Part shown: positions 7,258-19,780 of the stretch, in pieces
How the letters are laid out: the number at the start of each line of letters is the position of its first letter
How positions within the stretch are numbered: the stretch's first letter is position 1
Origin: Petrolisthes cinctipes
Taxonomy: Eukaryota; Arthropoda; Malacostraca; Decapoda; Porcellanidae
Direction of reading: 5' to 3'
Length of the DNA: 64,000 bases
Assembly: GCA_033782935.1 (NCBI GenBank)
Contig: JAWQEG010000003.1
Coordinates: forward strand, 1,314,501-1,378,500
Notes under the pieces: model-generated
What the model was told of the DNA's origin: nothing
Database searches by the model: none
The model's input: only the letters and a program-made list of their open reading frames with translations
Position numbers and translations under genes: made by a program

Positions 7258-7277
7258 ATAACGTTCCATAACGTTAT
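7258..7277. repeat. Duplicated ATAACGTT motif
   Basis: ATAACGTT-CC-ATAACGTTAT: two copies of an AACGTT palindrome 10 bp apart. Significance unknown. Confidence 0.5.
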
Positions 7278-7862
7278 AGTGTCTAATGTTGACAATAGGA
7301 ATGTATGGAAAGAGTAAATGAGGGGAATTGAACTAAACATTTAAGGGGGAAAAGATAAAATAATTTTCACTGTAAGTTCCAGCTAAGGAAGGTGGGACGT
7401 GTGTAACACCCCTATTTTTATATATATTATTATTTAGAGTATTTACGGGTAATAGAGTTGGCTTTTAATGTAAGATTGTACGGAGTAGCCAGGCCGAGAT
7501 TATTGGTGACGATGATAATCTCTGTGGTGGGCTTCTTCTGAAAAAGTACAAATAAAGTTTATAGTTAGAGGTTATAGATGAACAATAGAAATAATGATTA
7601 TAGTTAGGTAAATAAGTTAAAAGGGAGGAATAATTGAAACTTGGGTAGATTGATAGGGATAGAAATATACGTGATGATTAAGGGGTGAATGAAAAATATT
7701 AATTGGAGTACAGGAAATAACCTGCAACTATAATTATAATGTATAATTACGAACCTAACTCTTGTATGATGTTACCTGCATTTTAACAGTAACATACTTA
7801 GAAAAATTATTTTAGTAGGATGGTCCAGTAGGAGAGTCGCAGAACAATACATGCCTTGTATA

Positions 7863-8417
7863 CTGTGCTGGCGGTTGAAATTGGCGCTGTAGCGAAGATG
7901 TCAACAGACTTACAAAAAAAAATGGACGAAAACAATTGTAAGGTAACACTCACCAAAAATAAGTACATTGTTATTGTGTGTATGTGTGTGTGTGTTTTAA
8001 ATCATGCATACAATATTTATAAGTACATTGCTATTGTGTGTATGTGTGTGTGTGTTTTAAATCATGCATGCAATATTCATAAGTACAGTACATTGTTAGT
8101 GTGTGTGTGTGTGTGTGTGTGTTTTTACGTGTGCCAGTTGATTGGTGTGTAAGGAGCCACAATTAATACTACTACTACCAGCACTAATACCACTATTACT
8201 ACTACCACCTTATGAAGTGAAAAAGTCTGTTTGGCAACAACACACAATTTTACTCCACCCTCTTAAAACGCCCACGGGAAAACTGATGTATGGTAACCGC
8301 CAGCCAGCCTACGAGAGAACCAAGGAGAGTTGCCAATTATCATTTTTCCACCGAACCGCGCCAATATTCTGGGGTTTCTGGCTGGAAATGAAGCGCCAAT
8401 TTCAACCGCCAGCACTG
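7863..8417. mobile_element. 555-bp MITE with TA target duplication
   Basis: The left end (7863-7888) reads CTGTGCTGGCGGTTGAAATT followed by GGCGCT. The complement of the right end (8417 downward) reads CAGTGCTGGCGGTTGAAATT followed by GGCGCT, a 25-26-bp inverted repeat with about one mismatch. Each end is flanked by TA (7861-7862, 8418-8419), consistent with Tc1/mariner or pogo-type insertion. There is no transposase. The interior carries a 60-bp GT-rich minisatellite. The small frames reading TVLAVEIGA on each strand are just the two inverted ends. Confidence 0.8.
7961..8140. repeat. 60-bp GT-rich minisatellite, three units
   Basis: AAGTACATTG starts units at 7961 and 8021, and AAGTACAGTACATTG starts the third at 8081. 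Each is followed by a (GT)n run; the first two share TTTTAAATCATGCATRCAAT. It lies inside the MITE. Confidence 0.85.
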
Positions 8418-8580
8418 TATGTGTACTACCGTAATATAATGCTTTAACTGAGGAAGAAGGCAATGTATTTGAGTAACGGTATATATGTAAATGGTAATAT
8501 GTAACTGAATATACACCAGTAAGTGGTAGAACTGAAAAGAATGCCATAATTAGAAATACGGGGCACTACTTGGTTTGACC

Positions 8581-8588
8581 GGGGGGGG
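8581..8588. repeat. G8 homopolymer
   Basis: Eight consecutive G residues followed by a purine-rich GAGAGGGAG stretch. Confidence 0.9.
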
Positions 8589-8615
8589 AGAGGGAGTAGC
8601 CTACTCTACTTCTTC

Positions 8616-8810
8616 CTCATTCTGCTTCCAGTATTGTAACAGGTAAGAGCTCAAGCTAGCTCTCGTTATATATATATTGTATTGTGAATATTGTGAGTGG
8701 TGAATCAATTAGTCCAGTGATTGAATTTAAATAACTGAAGAATATCGTGTCCAGTAAGGACATAGAAACTAATGTATTTTTGGCTCATTCTGCTTCCGGT
8801 ATTGTGACAG
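8616..8810. repeat. 27-bp direct repeat pair
   Basis: CTCATTCTGCTTCCRGTATT followed by GTRACAG occurs at 8616-8642 and 8784-8810, with two transitions between copies and an offset of 168 bp. It lies within the probable LTR. The sequence between the copies is not itself repeated. Confidence 0.7.
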
Positions 8811-9010
8811 CTGGGTGAAGAAGCCATATTGATTTTTTAACATTCCCTTGAGCAACTTGACACACATATGGTGAATAATACTAATAATAATTGCTGGCAA
8901 TTCACATTTCGAGTAATATTATTAGGATATTGATGTTTAGGATGCGATTTTTTTTAAATACCGTATTGTGGTCATTGTTTTTGGTATGTAAATTTAAGAG
9001 TGTTTAGATC

Positions 9011-9057
9011 TCTGTCAACTAGCGAGACACGGAATTCTTCCTGTCCTAGTTGACAGA
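9011..9057. repeat. Hairpin with 12-bp perfect arms
   Basis: TCTGTCAACTAG (9011-9022) and CTAGTTGACAGA (9046-9057) are exact reverse complements with a 23-base loop. A terminator or RNA-structural role in the LTR is only conjecture. Confidence 0.6.
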
Positions 9058-9081
9058 ACGGGGAGTAGGAACTATTAATAC

Positions 9082-9093
9082 GGGGGGGGGGGG
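9082..9093. repeat. G12 homopolymer
   Basis: Twelve consecutive G residues; likely prone to slippage and sequencing error. Confidence 0.9.
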
Positions 9094-9357
9094 AATATTC
9101 TTGTATTATTATTATATAAATATAAATGTACTTGTGTGATAATATTATAAATAAACGGGTTTATAATTAGTTGAGTATTTCCGTCACCGATATTAGCAAA
9201 TAAATTGTGATCCTATATAGATATTAATTCTCAATTCACAACACTGATCGTACACCCGTTAAATTTGTAGTCTGGGTTGCTTACTCACGCACCTAAATAA
9301 GCTAACGCTACTCTACCCTTCCGGTGTATGTTCACTTGATTCCTCTTGTCAACTTGG

Positions 9358-9435
9358 TCTGGTGGTGGCAGCGTATACCTAGTACTGAGAAGGCACTGGA
9401 CTTGTCCTGTTCCTCATCAGTCTCTTGTTAAATGC
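9358..9435 (+). other. Primer-binding-site-like motif and leader stub before the satellite
   Basis: TCTGGTGGTGGCAGCG followed by GTATACCTAGTACTGAGAA and about 45 further bases lead directly into the first satellite monomer at 9436. The motif resembles gypsy primer-binding/leader sequence; the matching tRNA cannot be named by eye. If correct, the satellite begins inside an element leader. GTATACCTAGTAYTGAGAA also occurs at 5962-5980. Confidence 0.35.
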
Positions 9436-10147
9436 AGGCCCAAAACATGCTGAAAATCGATATTTTAGGTGTCCAAAGTCGGTATGTGCATGCATCTTCT
9501 GTACCCGTTTATATCTCAAAATCAGACTCAAAACACCCGAAAATTCGATATTTTTTGGTCCCAGAAGCGATCTGTACATGCCTACTCAGTGCTAAAATAT
9601 TTTCAAAATATAGGCCCAAAACATGCTAAAAATCGATATTTTGGGTGCCCAAAGTCGATATGTCAATGCATCTTCTGTACCCGTTTATATCTCAAATTCA
9701 GGCTCAAAACACCCGAAAATTCGATATTTTTGGGTCCCAGAAGCAATCTGTACATGCCTACTCAGTGCTAGAATATTTTCAAAATATAGGCCCAAAACAT
9801 GCTAAAAATCGATATTTTAGGTGTCCAAAGTCGGTATGTGCATGCATCTTCTGTACCCGTTTATATCTCAAATTCAGACTCAAAACACCCGAAAATTCGA
9901 TATTTTTGGGTCCCAGAAGCGATCTGTACATGCCTACTCAGTGCTAAAATATTTTCAAAATATAGGCCCAAAACATGCTAAAAATCGTTATTTTGGATGC
10001 CCAAAGTCGATATGTCAATGCATCTTCTGTACCCGTTTATATCTCAAATTCAGGCTCAAAACACCCGAAAATTCGATATTATTTATCCCAGAAGCGATCT
10101 GTACATGCCTACTCAGTGTTAGAATATTTTCAAAATACAGGCTCAAA
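9436..10147 (+). repeat. 352-bp dimeric repeat, two copies
   Basis: Monomers 1 and 3 share GTGTCCAAAGTCGGTATGTG. Monomers 2 and 4 share GCCCAAAGTCGATATGTCAA. Alternation therefore repeats every two monomers. Confidence 0.75.
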
Positions 10148-10539
10148 ACATGCTGAAAATCGATATTTTAGGTGCAAAAAGTCGATATATGCATGCATTT
10201 TCTGTACTCGTTTATATCCGAAATTCAGGCTCAAAACACCCGAAAATACGATATTTTTGGATCCCAGAAGCCATCTGTACATGCCTACTCAGTGCTAGAA
10301 TGTTTTCAAAATATAGGGCCAAAACATGCTAAAAATCGATAATTTAGGTGCCCAAAATCGATATGTGAATGCATTTTCTGTACTCGTTTATATCTCAAAT
10401 TCGGTCTCAAAACATCCGAAAATTCGATATTTTTGGGTCCCAGATGCGATCTGTACATGCCTACTCAGTATTAGAATATTTTCTAAATACAGGCCCTAAA
10501 CCTACTGAAAATCGATATTTTAGTTGCCCATAGTCAATA

Positions 10540-12750
10540 TGTGTATGCATCTTCTGTACCCGTTTATATCTCAAATTCAGACTCAAAATACCCCAAAATT
10601 CGAAATTATTTAGTCCCAGAAGCGATCTGTACATGCATACTCAGTGTTAAAATATTTTCAAATTACAGGCTCAAAACATGCTCAAAATTGATATTTTAGA
10701 TGCAAAAAGTCGATATGTGCATGCATCTTCTGTACTCGTTTATATCCCAAATTCGGGTTCAAATCACCCGAAAATTCGATATTTTTGGGTCCCAGAAGTG
10801 ATCTGTACATGCCTACTCAGTGCTAGATAACTTTCAAAATATAGGCCCAAAACATGCTAATAATCGATATTTTGGGTGCCCAAAGTCGATATGTGAATGC
10901 ATCTTCTGTACCCGTTTATATCTCAAATTCAGGCTCAAAACACCCGAAAATTCGATATTTTTGGGTCCCAGAAGCGATCTGTACATGCCTACTCCTTGCT
11001 AGAATGTTTTCAAGATACAGACCCAAAACATGCTCAAAATCGATATTTTAGGTGCAAAAAGTCGATATGTGCATGCATTTTCTGTACTCGTTTATATCTG
11101 AAATTCGGTCTCAAAACACCCGAAAATTCGATATTTTTGGGTCCCAGAAGCGATCTGTAAATGCCTACTCAGTGTTAGAACATTTTCAAATTACAGGCCC
11201 AAAACATACTGAAAATCGATATTTTAGGTGCCCAAAGTCGATATGTGCATGAATCTTCTGTACCCGTTCATATCCCAAATTCAGGCTTAAAACACCCGAA
11301 AATTCAATATTTTTGGGTCCCTGAAGCGATCTGTACATTCATACTCCTTGCTAGAATGTTTTCAAGACACAGGACCAAAACATGCTGAAAATCGATATTT
11401 TAGGTGCAAAAAGTCGATATGTGCATGCATCTTCTGTACTCGTTTATATCTGAAATTTGGTCTCAAAACACCTGAAAATTCGATATTTTTGGGTCCCAGA
11501 AGCGATCTGTAAATGCCTACTCAGTGTTAGAACATTTTCAAATTACAGGCCCAAAACATACTGAAAATCGATATTTTAGGTGCTCAAAGTCAATATATGT
11601 GTATGCACATTCTGTACCGTTCATATCCCAAATTCAGACTCAAAACACCCGAAAATTCGACATGTTTGGCTCCCAGAAGCGATCTGTACATGCCTACTCA
11701 GTGCTAGAATGTTTTCAAAATATAGGCCCAAAACATGCTGAAAATCGATATTTTAGGTGCAAAAAGACGATATGTGCATGCATCTACTGTACTTGTTCAT
11801 ATCCCAAATTGAGGCTCAAAACACCCGAAAATTCGATGTTTTTGGGTCCCAGAAGCGATCTGTACATGCCTACTCAGTGCTAGAATGTTTTCAAAACATA
11901 GGCCCAAAACATGCTAAAAATCGATATTTTAGGTGTCCAAAGTCGATATGTGCATGCATCTTCTGTACCCGTTTATATCTCAAATTCAGACTCAAAATAC
12001 CCCAAAATTCGAAATTATTTAGTCCCAGAAGCGATCTGTACATGCATACTCAGTGTTAAAATATTTTCAAATTACAGGCTCAAAACATGCTCAAAATTGA
12101 TATTTTAGGTGCAAAAAGTCGATATGTGCATGCATCTTCTGTACTCGTTTATATCCCAAATTCGGGTTCAAATCACCCGAAAATTCGATATTTTTGGGTC
12201 CCAGAAGTGATCTGTACATGCCTACTCAGTGCTAGAATATTTTCAAAATATAGGCCCAAAACATGCTCAAAATCGATATTTTGGGTGCCCAAAGTCGATA
12301 TGTGAATGCATCTTCTGTACCCGTTTATATCTCAAATTCAGGCTCAAAAGACCCGAAAATTCGATATTTTTGGGTCCCAGAAGCGATCTGTACATGCCTA
12401 CTCCTTGTTAGAATGTTTTCAAGATACAGACCCAAAACATGCTCAAAATCGATATTTTAGGTGAAAAAAGTCGATATGTGCATGCATTTTCTGTACTCGT
12501 TTATATCTGAAATTCGGTCTCAAAACACCCGAAAATTCTATATTTTTGGGTCCCAGAAGCGATCTGTAAATGCCTACTCAGTGTTAGAACATTTTCAAAT
12601 TACAGGCCCAAAACATACTGTTAATCGATATTTTAGGTGCCCAAAGTCGATATGTGCATGAATCTTCTGTACCCGTTCATATCCCAAATTCAGGCTTAAA
12701 ACACCCGAAAATTCGATATTTTGGGTCCCTGAAGCGATCTGTACATTCAT
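10540..12750 (+). repeat. Duplicated block of about 0.8 kb at 1409-bp spacing
   Basis: About 10540-11340 recurs at about 11950-12750 with shared private variants (for example ATACCCCAAAATTCGAAATT and the CTTGCTAGAATG or CTTGTTAGAATG linkers). The spacing of 1409 bp equals eight monomers. The intervening 0.6 kb is not duplicated in the same way. Confidence 0.75.
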
Positions 12751-12819
12751 ACTCAGTGCTAGAATGTTTTCAAGATACAGGCAAAAAACATGGATAAAAT
12801 TGATAATTTAGGTGCAAAA

Positions 12820-14230
12820 TGTCGATATGTGCATGCATCTACTGTACTCGTTCGTATCCCAAATTCAGGCTGAAAACACCCGAAAATACGAGGTGTTTGG
12901 GTCCTAGAAGCGATCTGTACATGCCTACTCAGTGCTAGAATGTTTTCAAAACATAGGCCCAAAACATGCTAAAAATCGATATTTTAGGTGTCCAAAGTCG
13001 ATATGCGTATGCATCTTCTGTACCCGTTTATATCTCAAATTCAGACTCAAAATAACCCAAAATTCGATGTTATTTAGTCCCAGAAGCGATCTGTACATGC
13101 CTACTCAGTGTTAATATATTTTCAAATTACAGGCTCAAAACATGCTCAAAATTGATATTTTAGGTGCAAAAAATCGATATGTGCATGCATTTTCTGTACT
13201 CGTTTATATCCCAAATTCGGGTTCAAAACACCTAAAAATTCGATATTTTTGGGATCAAGAAGCGATCTGTACATTCCTAATCAGTGTTAGAATATTTTCA
13301 AAATACGGGCCCTAAACATGCTGAAAATCAATATTTTAGGTGCAAAAAGTCGATATGTGCATGAATCTTCTGTACCCGTTTATATTTCAAGTTCAGGCTC
13401 AAACCACCCAAAATTTCGATATTTTTTGGTCCCAGAAGCGATCTGTACATGCCTACTCAGTGCTAGAATGTTTTCAAAATATAGGCTAAAAACATGCAAA
13501 AAATCGATATTTTAGGTGTCCAAAGTCGATATGTGCATGCATCTACTGTACTCGTTCATATCCCAAATTCAGTCTGAAAACACCCGAAAATACGAGGTTT
13601 TTGGGTCCTAGAAGCGATCTGTACATGCCTACTCAGTGCTAGAATGTTTTCAAAACATAGGCCCAAAACATGCTAAAAATCGATATTTTAGGTGTCTAAA
13701 GTCGATATGCGTATGCATCTTCTGTACCCGTTTATATCTCAAATTCAGACTCAAAATAACCCAAAATTCGATATTATTTAGTCCCAGAAGCGATCTGTAC
13801 ATGCCTACTCAGTGTTAATATATTTTCAAATTACAGGCTCAAAACATGCTCAAAATTGATATTTTAGGTGCAAAAAATCGATATGTGCATGCATTTTCTG
13901 TACTCGTTTATATCCCAAATTCGGGTTCAAAACACCCAAAAATTCGATATTTTTGGGTTCAAGAAGCGATCTGTACATTCCTAATCAGTGTTAGAATATT
14001 TTCAAAATACGGGCCCAAAACATGCTGAAAATCGATATTTTAGGTGCCCAAAGTCGATATGTGCATGAATCTTCTGTACCCGTTTATATTTCAAGTTCAG
14101 GCTCAAACCACCCAAAAATTCGATATTTTTTGGTCCCAGAAGCGATCTGTACATGCCTACTCAGTGCTAGAATGTTTTCAAAATATAGGCAAAAAACATG
14201 CAAAAAATCGATATTTTAGGTGTCCAAAGT
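12820..14230 (+). repeat. 704-bp four-monomer tandem duplication
   Basis: Two consecutive copies share variants such as AAAATACGAGGT and GATATGCGTATGCATC. Anchors repeat at 12932/13636 and 13318/14022. Confidence 0.75.
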
Positions 14231-14469
14231 CGATATGAGCATGCATCTATTGTACCCGTTTATATCCCAAATTCAGGCTCAAAACACCCGAAATTTCGAT
14301 ATCTTTGGGTCACAGAAGTAATCTGTACATGCCTACTCAGTGCTAGAATATTTTCAAGATACAGACCCAAAACATGCTCAAAATCGATATTTTAGGTGCA
14401 AAAAGTCGATATGTGCATGCATTTTCTGTACCCGTTTATATCTGAATTTCGGCCTCAAAACACCCGAAA

Positions 14470-16220
14470 ATTCGATATTTTTGGGTCCCAGAAGCGATCT
14501 GTAAATGCCTACTCATTGTTAGAATATTTTCAAATTACAGGCCCAAAACATACTGAAAATCGATATTTAAAGTGCCCAAAGTCAATATGTGTATGCACAT
14601 TCTGTACCGTTCATATCTCAATTTCAGACTCAAAACACCCGAAAATTCGATATGTTTGGCTCCCAGAAGCGATCTGTACATGCCTACTCAGTGCTAGAAT
14701 GTTTTCAAAATATAGGCCCAAAACATGCTTAAAATCGATATTTTAGTTGCAAAAAGTCGATATGTGTATGCATCTTCAGTACTCGTTTATATCCCAAATT
14801 CAGGCTCAAAACACCCGAAAATTCGATATTTTTGGGTCCCAAAAGCGATCTGTACTTGCCTACTAAGTGCTAGAATGTTTTCAAAATATAGGCCCAAAAC
14901 ATGCTAAAAATCGATATTTTAGGTGTCCAAAGTCGATATGTGTATGCATCTTCTGTACCCGTTTATATCTCAAATTCAGACTCAAAATACCCGAAAATTC
15001 GATATTATTTATCCCAGAAGCGATCATTACATGCCTACTTAGTGTTAGAATATTTTCAAAATACAGGCTTAAAACATGCTGAAAATCGATATTTTAGGTG
15101 CAAAAAGTCCATATATGCATGCATTTTCTGTACTCGTTTATACCCGAAATTCGGGAACAAAAACCCGAAAATTCGATATTTTTGGGTTCAAGTTTCGATC
15201 TGTACATTCCTACTCAGTGTTAGAATATTTTCAAAATACGGCCCCAAAACATGATGAAAATCGATATTTTAGGTGCCCAAAGTCGATATGTGCATAAATC
15301 TTCTGTACCCGTTTATATTTCAAATTCAGGCTCAAAACACTCGAAAATTCGATATTTTTGGGTCCCAGAAGCGATCTTTAAATGCCTACTCATTGTTAGA
15401 ATATTTTCAAATTACAGGCCCAAAACATACTGAAAATCGATATTTAAAGTGCCCAAAGTCAATATGTGTATGCACATTCTGTACCGTTCATATCTCAATT
15501 TCAGACTCAAAACACCAGAAAATTCGATATGTTTGGCTCCCAGAAGCGATCCGTACATGCCTACTCAGTGCTAGAATGTTTTCAAAATATAGGCCCAAAA
15601 CATGCTTAAAATCGATATTTTAGTTGCAAAAAGTCGATATGTGCATGCATCTTCAGTACTCGTTTATATCCCAAATTCAGGCTCAAAACACCCGAAAATT
15701 CGATATTTTTGGGTCCCAAAAGCGATCTGTACATGCCTACTAAGTGCTAGAATGTTTTCAAAATATAGGCCCAAAACATGCTAAAAATCGATATTTTAGG
15801 TGTCCAAAGTCGATATGTGTATGCATCTTCTGTACCCGTTTATATCTCAAATTCAGACTCAAAATACCCGAAAATTCGATATTATTTATCCCAGAAGCGA
15901 TCATTACATGCCTACTTAGTGTTAGAATATGTTCAAAATACAGGCTTAAAACATGCTGAAAATCGATATTTTAGGTGCAAAAAGTCCATATATGCATGCA
16001 TATTCTGTACTCGTTTATATCCGAAATTCGGGATCAAAAACCCGAAAATTCGATATTTTTGGGTTCAAGTTTCGATCTGTACATTCCTACTCAGTGTTAG
16101 AATATTTTCAAAATACGGGCCCAAAACATGATGAAAATCGATATTTTAGGTGCCCAAAGTCGATATGTGCATAAATCTTCTGTACCCATTTATATCTCAA
16201 ATTCAGGCTCAAAACACCAG
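14470..16220 (+). repeat. 877-bp five-monomer tandem duplication
   Basis: Copies at about 14470-15346 and 15347-16220 share rare variants, including TTTAAAGTGCCCAAAGTCAA, a one-base-shortened CTGTACCGTTCATATC, and TTATCCCAGAAGCGATCATT. Confidence 0.8.
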
Positions 16221-16820
16221 AAAATTCGATATTTTGGGGTCCCAGAAGCGATCTGTACATGCCTACTCAGTGATATAATAGTTTCAAAATACATGCCCAA
16301 AACATGCTGAAAATCGATATTTTATGTGCCCAAAGTCGATATGTGCATAAATCTTCTGTACCCGTTTATATTTCAAATTCAGGCTCAAAACACTCGAAAA
16401 TTCGATATTTTTGGGTCCCAGAAGCAATCTGTACGTGCCTACTCAGTGCTAGAATGTTTTCAAAATATAGGCTTAAAAATGCAAAAAATCGATATTTTAG
16501 TTGTCTAAAATCGATATGTGCAGGCATCTATTGTACCCGTTTATATCCCAAATTCAGGCTCAAAACACCCGAAAATTCGATATTTTTGGGTCCTAGAAGT
16601 GATCTGTACATGCCTACTCAGTGCTAGAATATTTTCAAATTACAGGCCCAAAACATGCTGAAAATCGATATTTTCGGTGCCCAAAGTCGATATGTGAATG
16701 CATATTCTGTACCCGTTTATATCCCAAATTCAGGCTCAAAACACCCAAATATTCGATATTTTTTGGTCCTAGAAGTGATCTGTATATGTCTACTCATTTT
16801 TTTCAAAATACAGAACCAAA

Positions 16821-17099
16821 ACATGCTCAAAATCGATATTTTAGGTGCAAAAAGTCGATATGTGCATGCATCTTCTGTACTCGTTTATATCTCAAATTCA
16901 GGCTCAAAACACCAGAAAGTTCGATATTTTGGGTTCTCAGAAGCAATCTGTACATGCCTACTTAGTGTTAGAATTTTCTGTACCCTTTTATATCTGAAAT
17001 TCGGTCTCAAAACACCCGAAAATTCGATATTTTTGGGTCCCAGAAGCGATCTGTAAATGCCTACTCATAGTTAGAATATTTTCAAAATACAGGCCCAAA
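16821..17099 (+). repeat. 279-bp fused double monomer
   Basis: Two monomers are joined by a 73-bp deletion: TTAGAAT runs straight into TTTCTGTACCC near 16970-16985, removing the end of one monomer and the first two boxes of the next. The same junction recurs 1988 bp downstream (near 18960). Confidence 0.8.
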
Positions 17100-19780
17100 A
17101 CATACTAATAATCGATATTTTGGGTGCCCAAAGTCGATATGTGAATGCATCTTCTGTACCCGTTTATATCTCAAATTCAGGCTCAAAACACCCGAAAGTT
17201 CGATATTATTGTGTCCCAGAAGCGATCTGTACATGCTTAGTCAGTGCTAGAATATTTTCAAAATACAGGAACAGAAAAAGCTGAAAATCGATATTTTAGG
17301 TGCCCAAAAGTCGATATGTGCATGCATCTTCAGTACCTGTTTATATCTCAAATTCAGGCTCAAAACACCCGAACATTCGATAATTTTGGGTCCCAGAAGC
17401 AATCTGTACATGCCTACTCCGTGTTAGAGTATTTTCAAAATACAGGCCCAAAACATGCTAAAAATCGATATTTTAGGTGCCCAAAAGTCGATATGTGCAT
17501 GGATCTTCAGTACCTGTTTATATCTCATATTCAGGCTCAAAACACACGAAAATTCGATATTTTGGGGTCCCATAAGCGATCTGTACATGCCTACTCAGAT
17601 ACAGTCCCAAAACATGCTAAAAATCGATATTTTAGGTGCCCAAAGTCAATATGTGTATTCATCTTCTGCACTCGTTTATATCTCAAATTCAGCGTCAAAA
17701 CACCCGAAAATTCGATATTTTTGGGTCCAAGAAGCGATCTGTACATGCCTACTCAGTGCTAGAATGTTTTCAAAATATAGGCTCAAAACATGCCAAAAAT
17801 CGATATTTTAGTTGTCAAAAGTCGATATGTGCATGCATCTATTGTACCCGTTTATATCCCAAATTCAGGCTCAAAACACCCGAAAATTCGATATTTTTGG
17901 GTCCTAGAAGTGATCTGTACATGCCTACTCCTTGCTAGAATGTTTTCAAGATACAGACCCAAAACATGCTCAAAATCGATATTTTAGGTGCAAAAAGTCG
18001 ATATGTGCATGCATTTTCTGTACCCGTTTATATCTGATATTCGGTCTCAAAACACCCGAAAATTCGATATTTTTGGGTCCCAGAAGCGATCTGTAAATGC
18101 CTACTCAGTGTTAGAATATTTTCAAATTACAGGCTCAAAACATACTGAAAATCGATATTTTAGGTGCCCAAAGTCAATATGTGTAAACACATTCTGTACC
18201 GTTCATATCCCAAATTCAGACTCAAAACACCCGAAAATTCGATATGTTTGGTTCCCAGAAGCGATCTGTACAAGCCTATTCAGTGCTAGAATGTTTTTAA
18301 AATATAGGCCCAAACCATGCTGAAAATCGATATTTTAGGTGCAAAAAGTCGATATGTGCATGCATCTTCTGTACTCGTTCATATCCCGAATTCAGGCTCA
18401 AAACACCCAAAAATATGCCTACTCAGAGCTAGAATATTTTCAAAATATAACCCCAAAACATGCTGAAAATCTATATTTTAGTTGCAAAAAGTCGATATGT
18501 TCATGCATCTTCAGTACTCGTTTATTTCTCAAATTCAGGCTCAAAACACCCGAAAATTCGATATTATTGGGTCCCACAAGCGATCTGTACATGCCTTATC
18601 AGTGCTATAATGTTTTCAAAATATAGGCCCAAAACATGCTAAAAATCGATATTTTAGGTGTCCAAAGTCGATATGTGTATGCATCTTCTGTACCCGTTTA
18701 TATCTCAAATTCAGTCTCAAAATACCCGAAAATTCGATATTATTTTTCCCAGAAGCGATCTGTACATGCCTACTTAGTGTTAGAATATTTTCAAAATACA
18801 GGCTCAAAATATGCTGAAAATCGATATTTTAGGTGCAAAAAGTCGATATGTGCATGCATCTTCTGTACCCGTTTATATCTCAAATTCAGGCTCAAAACAC
18901 CCGAAAATTCGATATTTTGGGTTCTCAGAAGCAATCTGTACATGCCTACTTAGTGTTAGAATTTTCTGTACCCGTTTATATCTGAAATTCGGTCTCAAAA
19001 CACCCGAAATTTCGATATTTTTGGGTCCAAGAAGCTATCTGTAAATGCCTTCTCATAGTTAGAATATTTTCAAAATACAGGCCCAAAACATACTAATAAT
19101 CGATATTTTTGTTGCCCAAAGTCGATATGTGAATGCATCTTCTGTACCCGTTTATATCTCAAATTCAGGCTCAAAACACCCGAAAATTCGATATTATTGG
19201 GTCCCAGAAGCGATCTGTACATGCATAGTCAGTGCTAGAATATTTTCAAAATACAGGAACAGAAAAAGCTGAAAATCGATATTTTAGGTGCCCAAAAGTC
19301 GATATGTGCATGCATCTTCAGTACCTGTTTATATCTCAAATTCAGGCTCAAAACACCCGAACATTCGATAATTTTGGGTCCCAGAAGCATTCTGTACATG
19401 CCTACTCCGTGTTAGAGTATTTTCAAAATACAGGCCCAAAACATGCTAAAAATCGATATTTTAGGTGCCCAAAAGTTGATATGTGCATGGATCTTCAGTA
19501 CCTGTTTATATCTCATATTCAGGCTCAAAACCCACGAAAATTCGATATTTTGGGGTCCCAGAAGCGATCTGTACATGCCTACTCAGATACAGTCCCAAAA
19601 CATGCTGAAAATCGATATTTTAGGTGCCCAAAGTCAATATGTGTATGCATCTTCTGCACTCGTTTATATCTCAAATTCAATGTCAAAACACCCGAAAATT
19701 CGATATTTTTGGGTCCCAGAAGCGATCTGTACATGCCTACTCAGTGCTAGAATGTTTTCAAAATATAGGTTCAAACCATG
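16821..19780 (+). repeat. Block of about 0.97 kb duplicated at 1988-bp spacing
   Basis: About 16821-17787 recurs at 18809-19775. The block includes a distinctive 279-bp fused monomer (about 16821-17099, recurring from 18809) and a GGAACAGAAAAAGCTG variant (17267 and 19255). Sequence between the copies differs, so this is a dispersed duplication within the array. Confidence 0.75.

Larger units (their letters stand above)
7402..9356 (+). mobile_element. Probable LTR of a gypsy-type retrotransposon (carrying a MITE)
   Basis: A purine-rich tract (GGAAGGTGGGACG, 7387-7399) precedes TGTAACACCCC at 7402, a common start for gypsy-type LTRs. About 1.95 kb downstream, TCTGGTGGTGGCAGCG (9358-9373) resembles the primer-binding and leader segment seen just after 5' LTRs. 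In between are AATAAA signals (e.g. 7545-7558, 9149-9155, 9199-9204) and no coding frame. Removing the 555-bp MITE at 7863-8417 leaves about 1.4 kb. No second copy of the LTR is in the window, so boundaries rest only on these end features and are uncertain. Confidence 0.4.
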
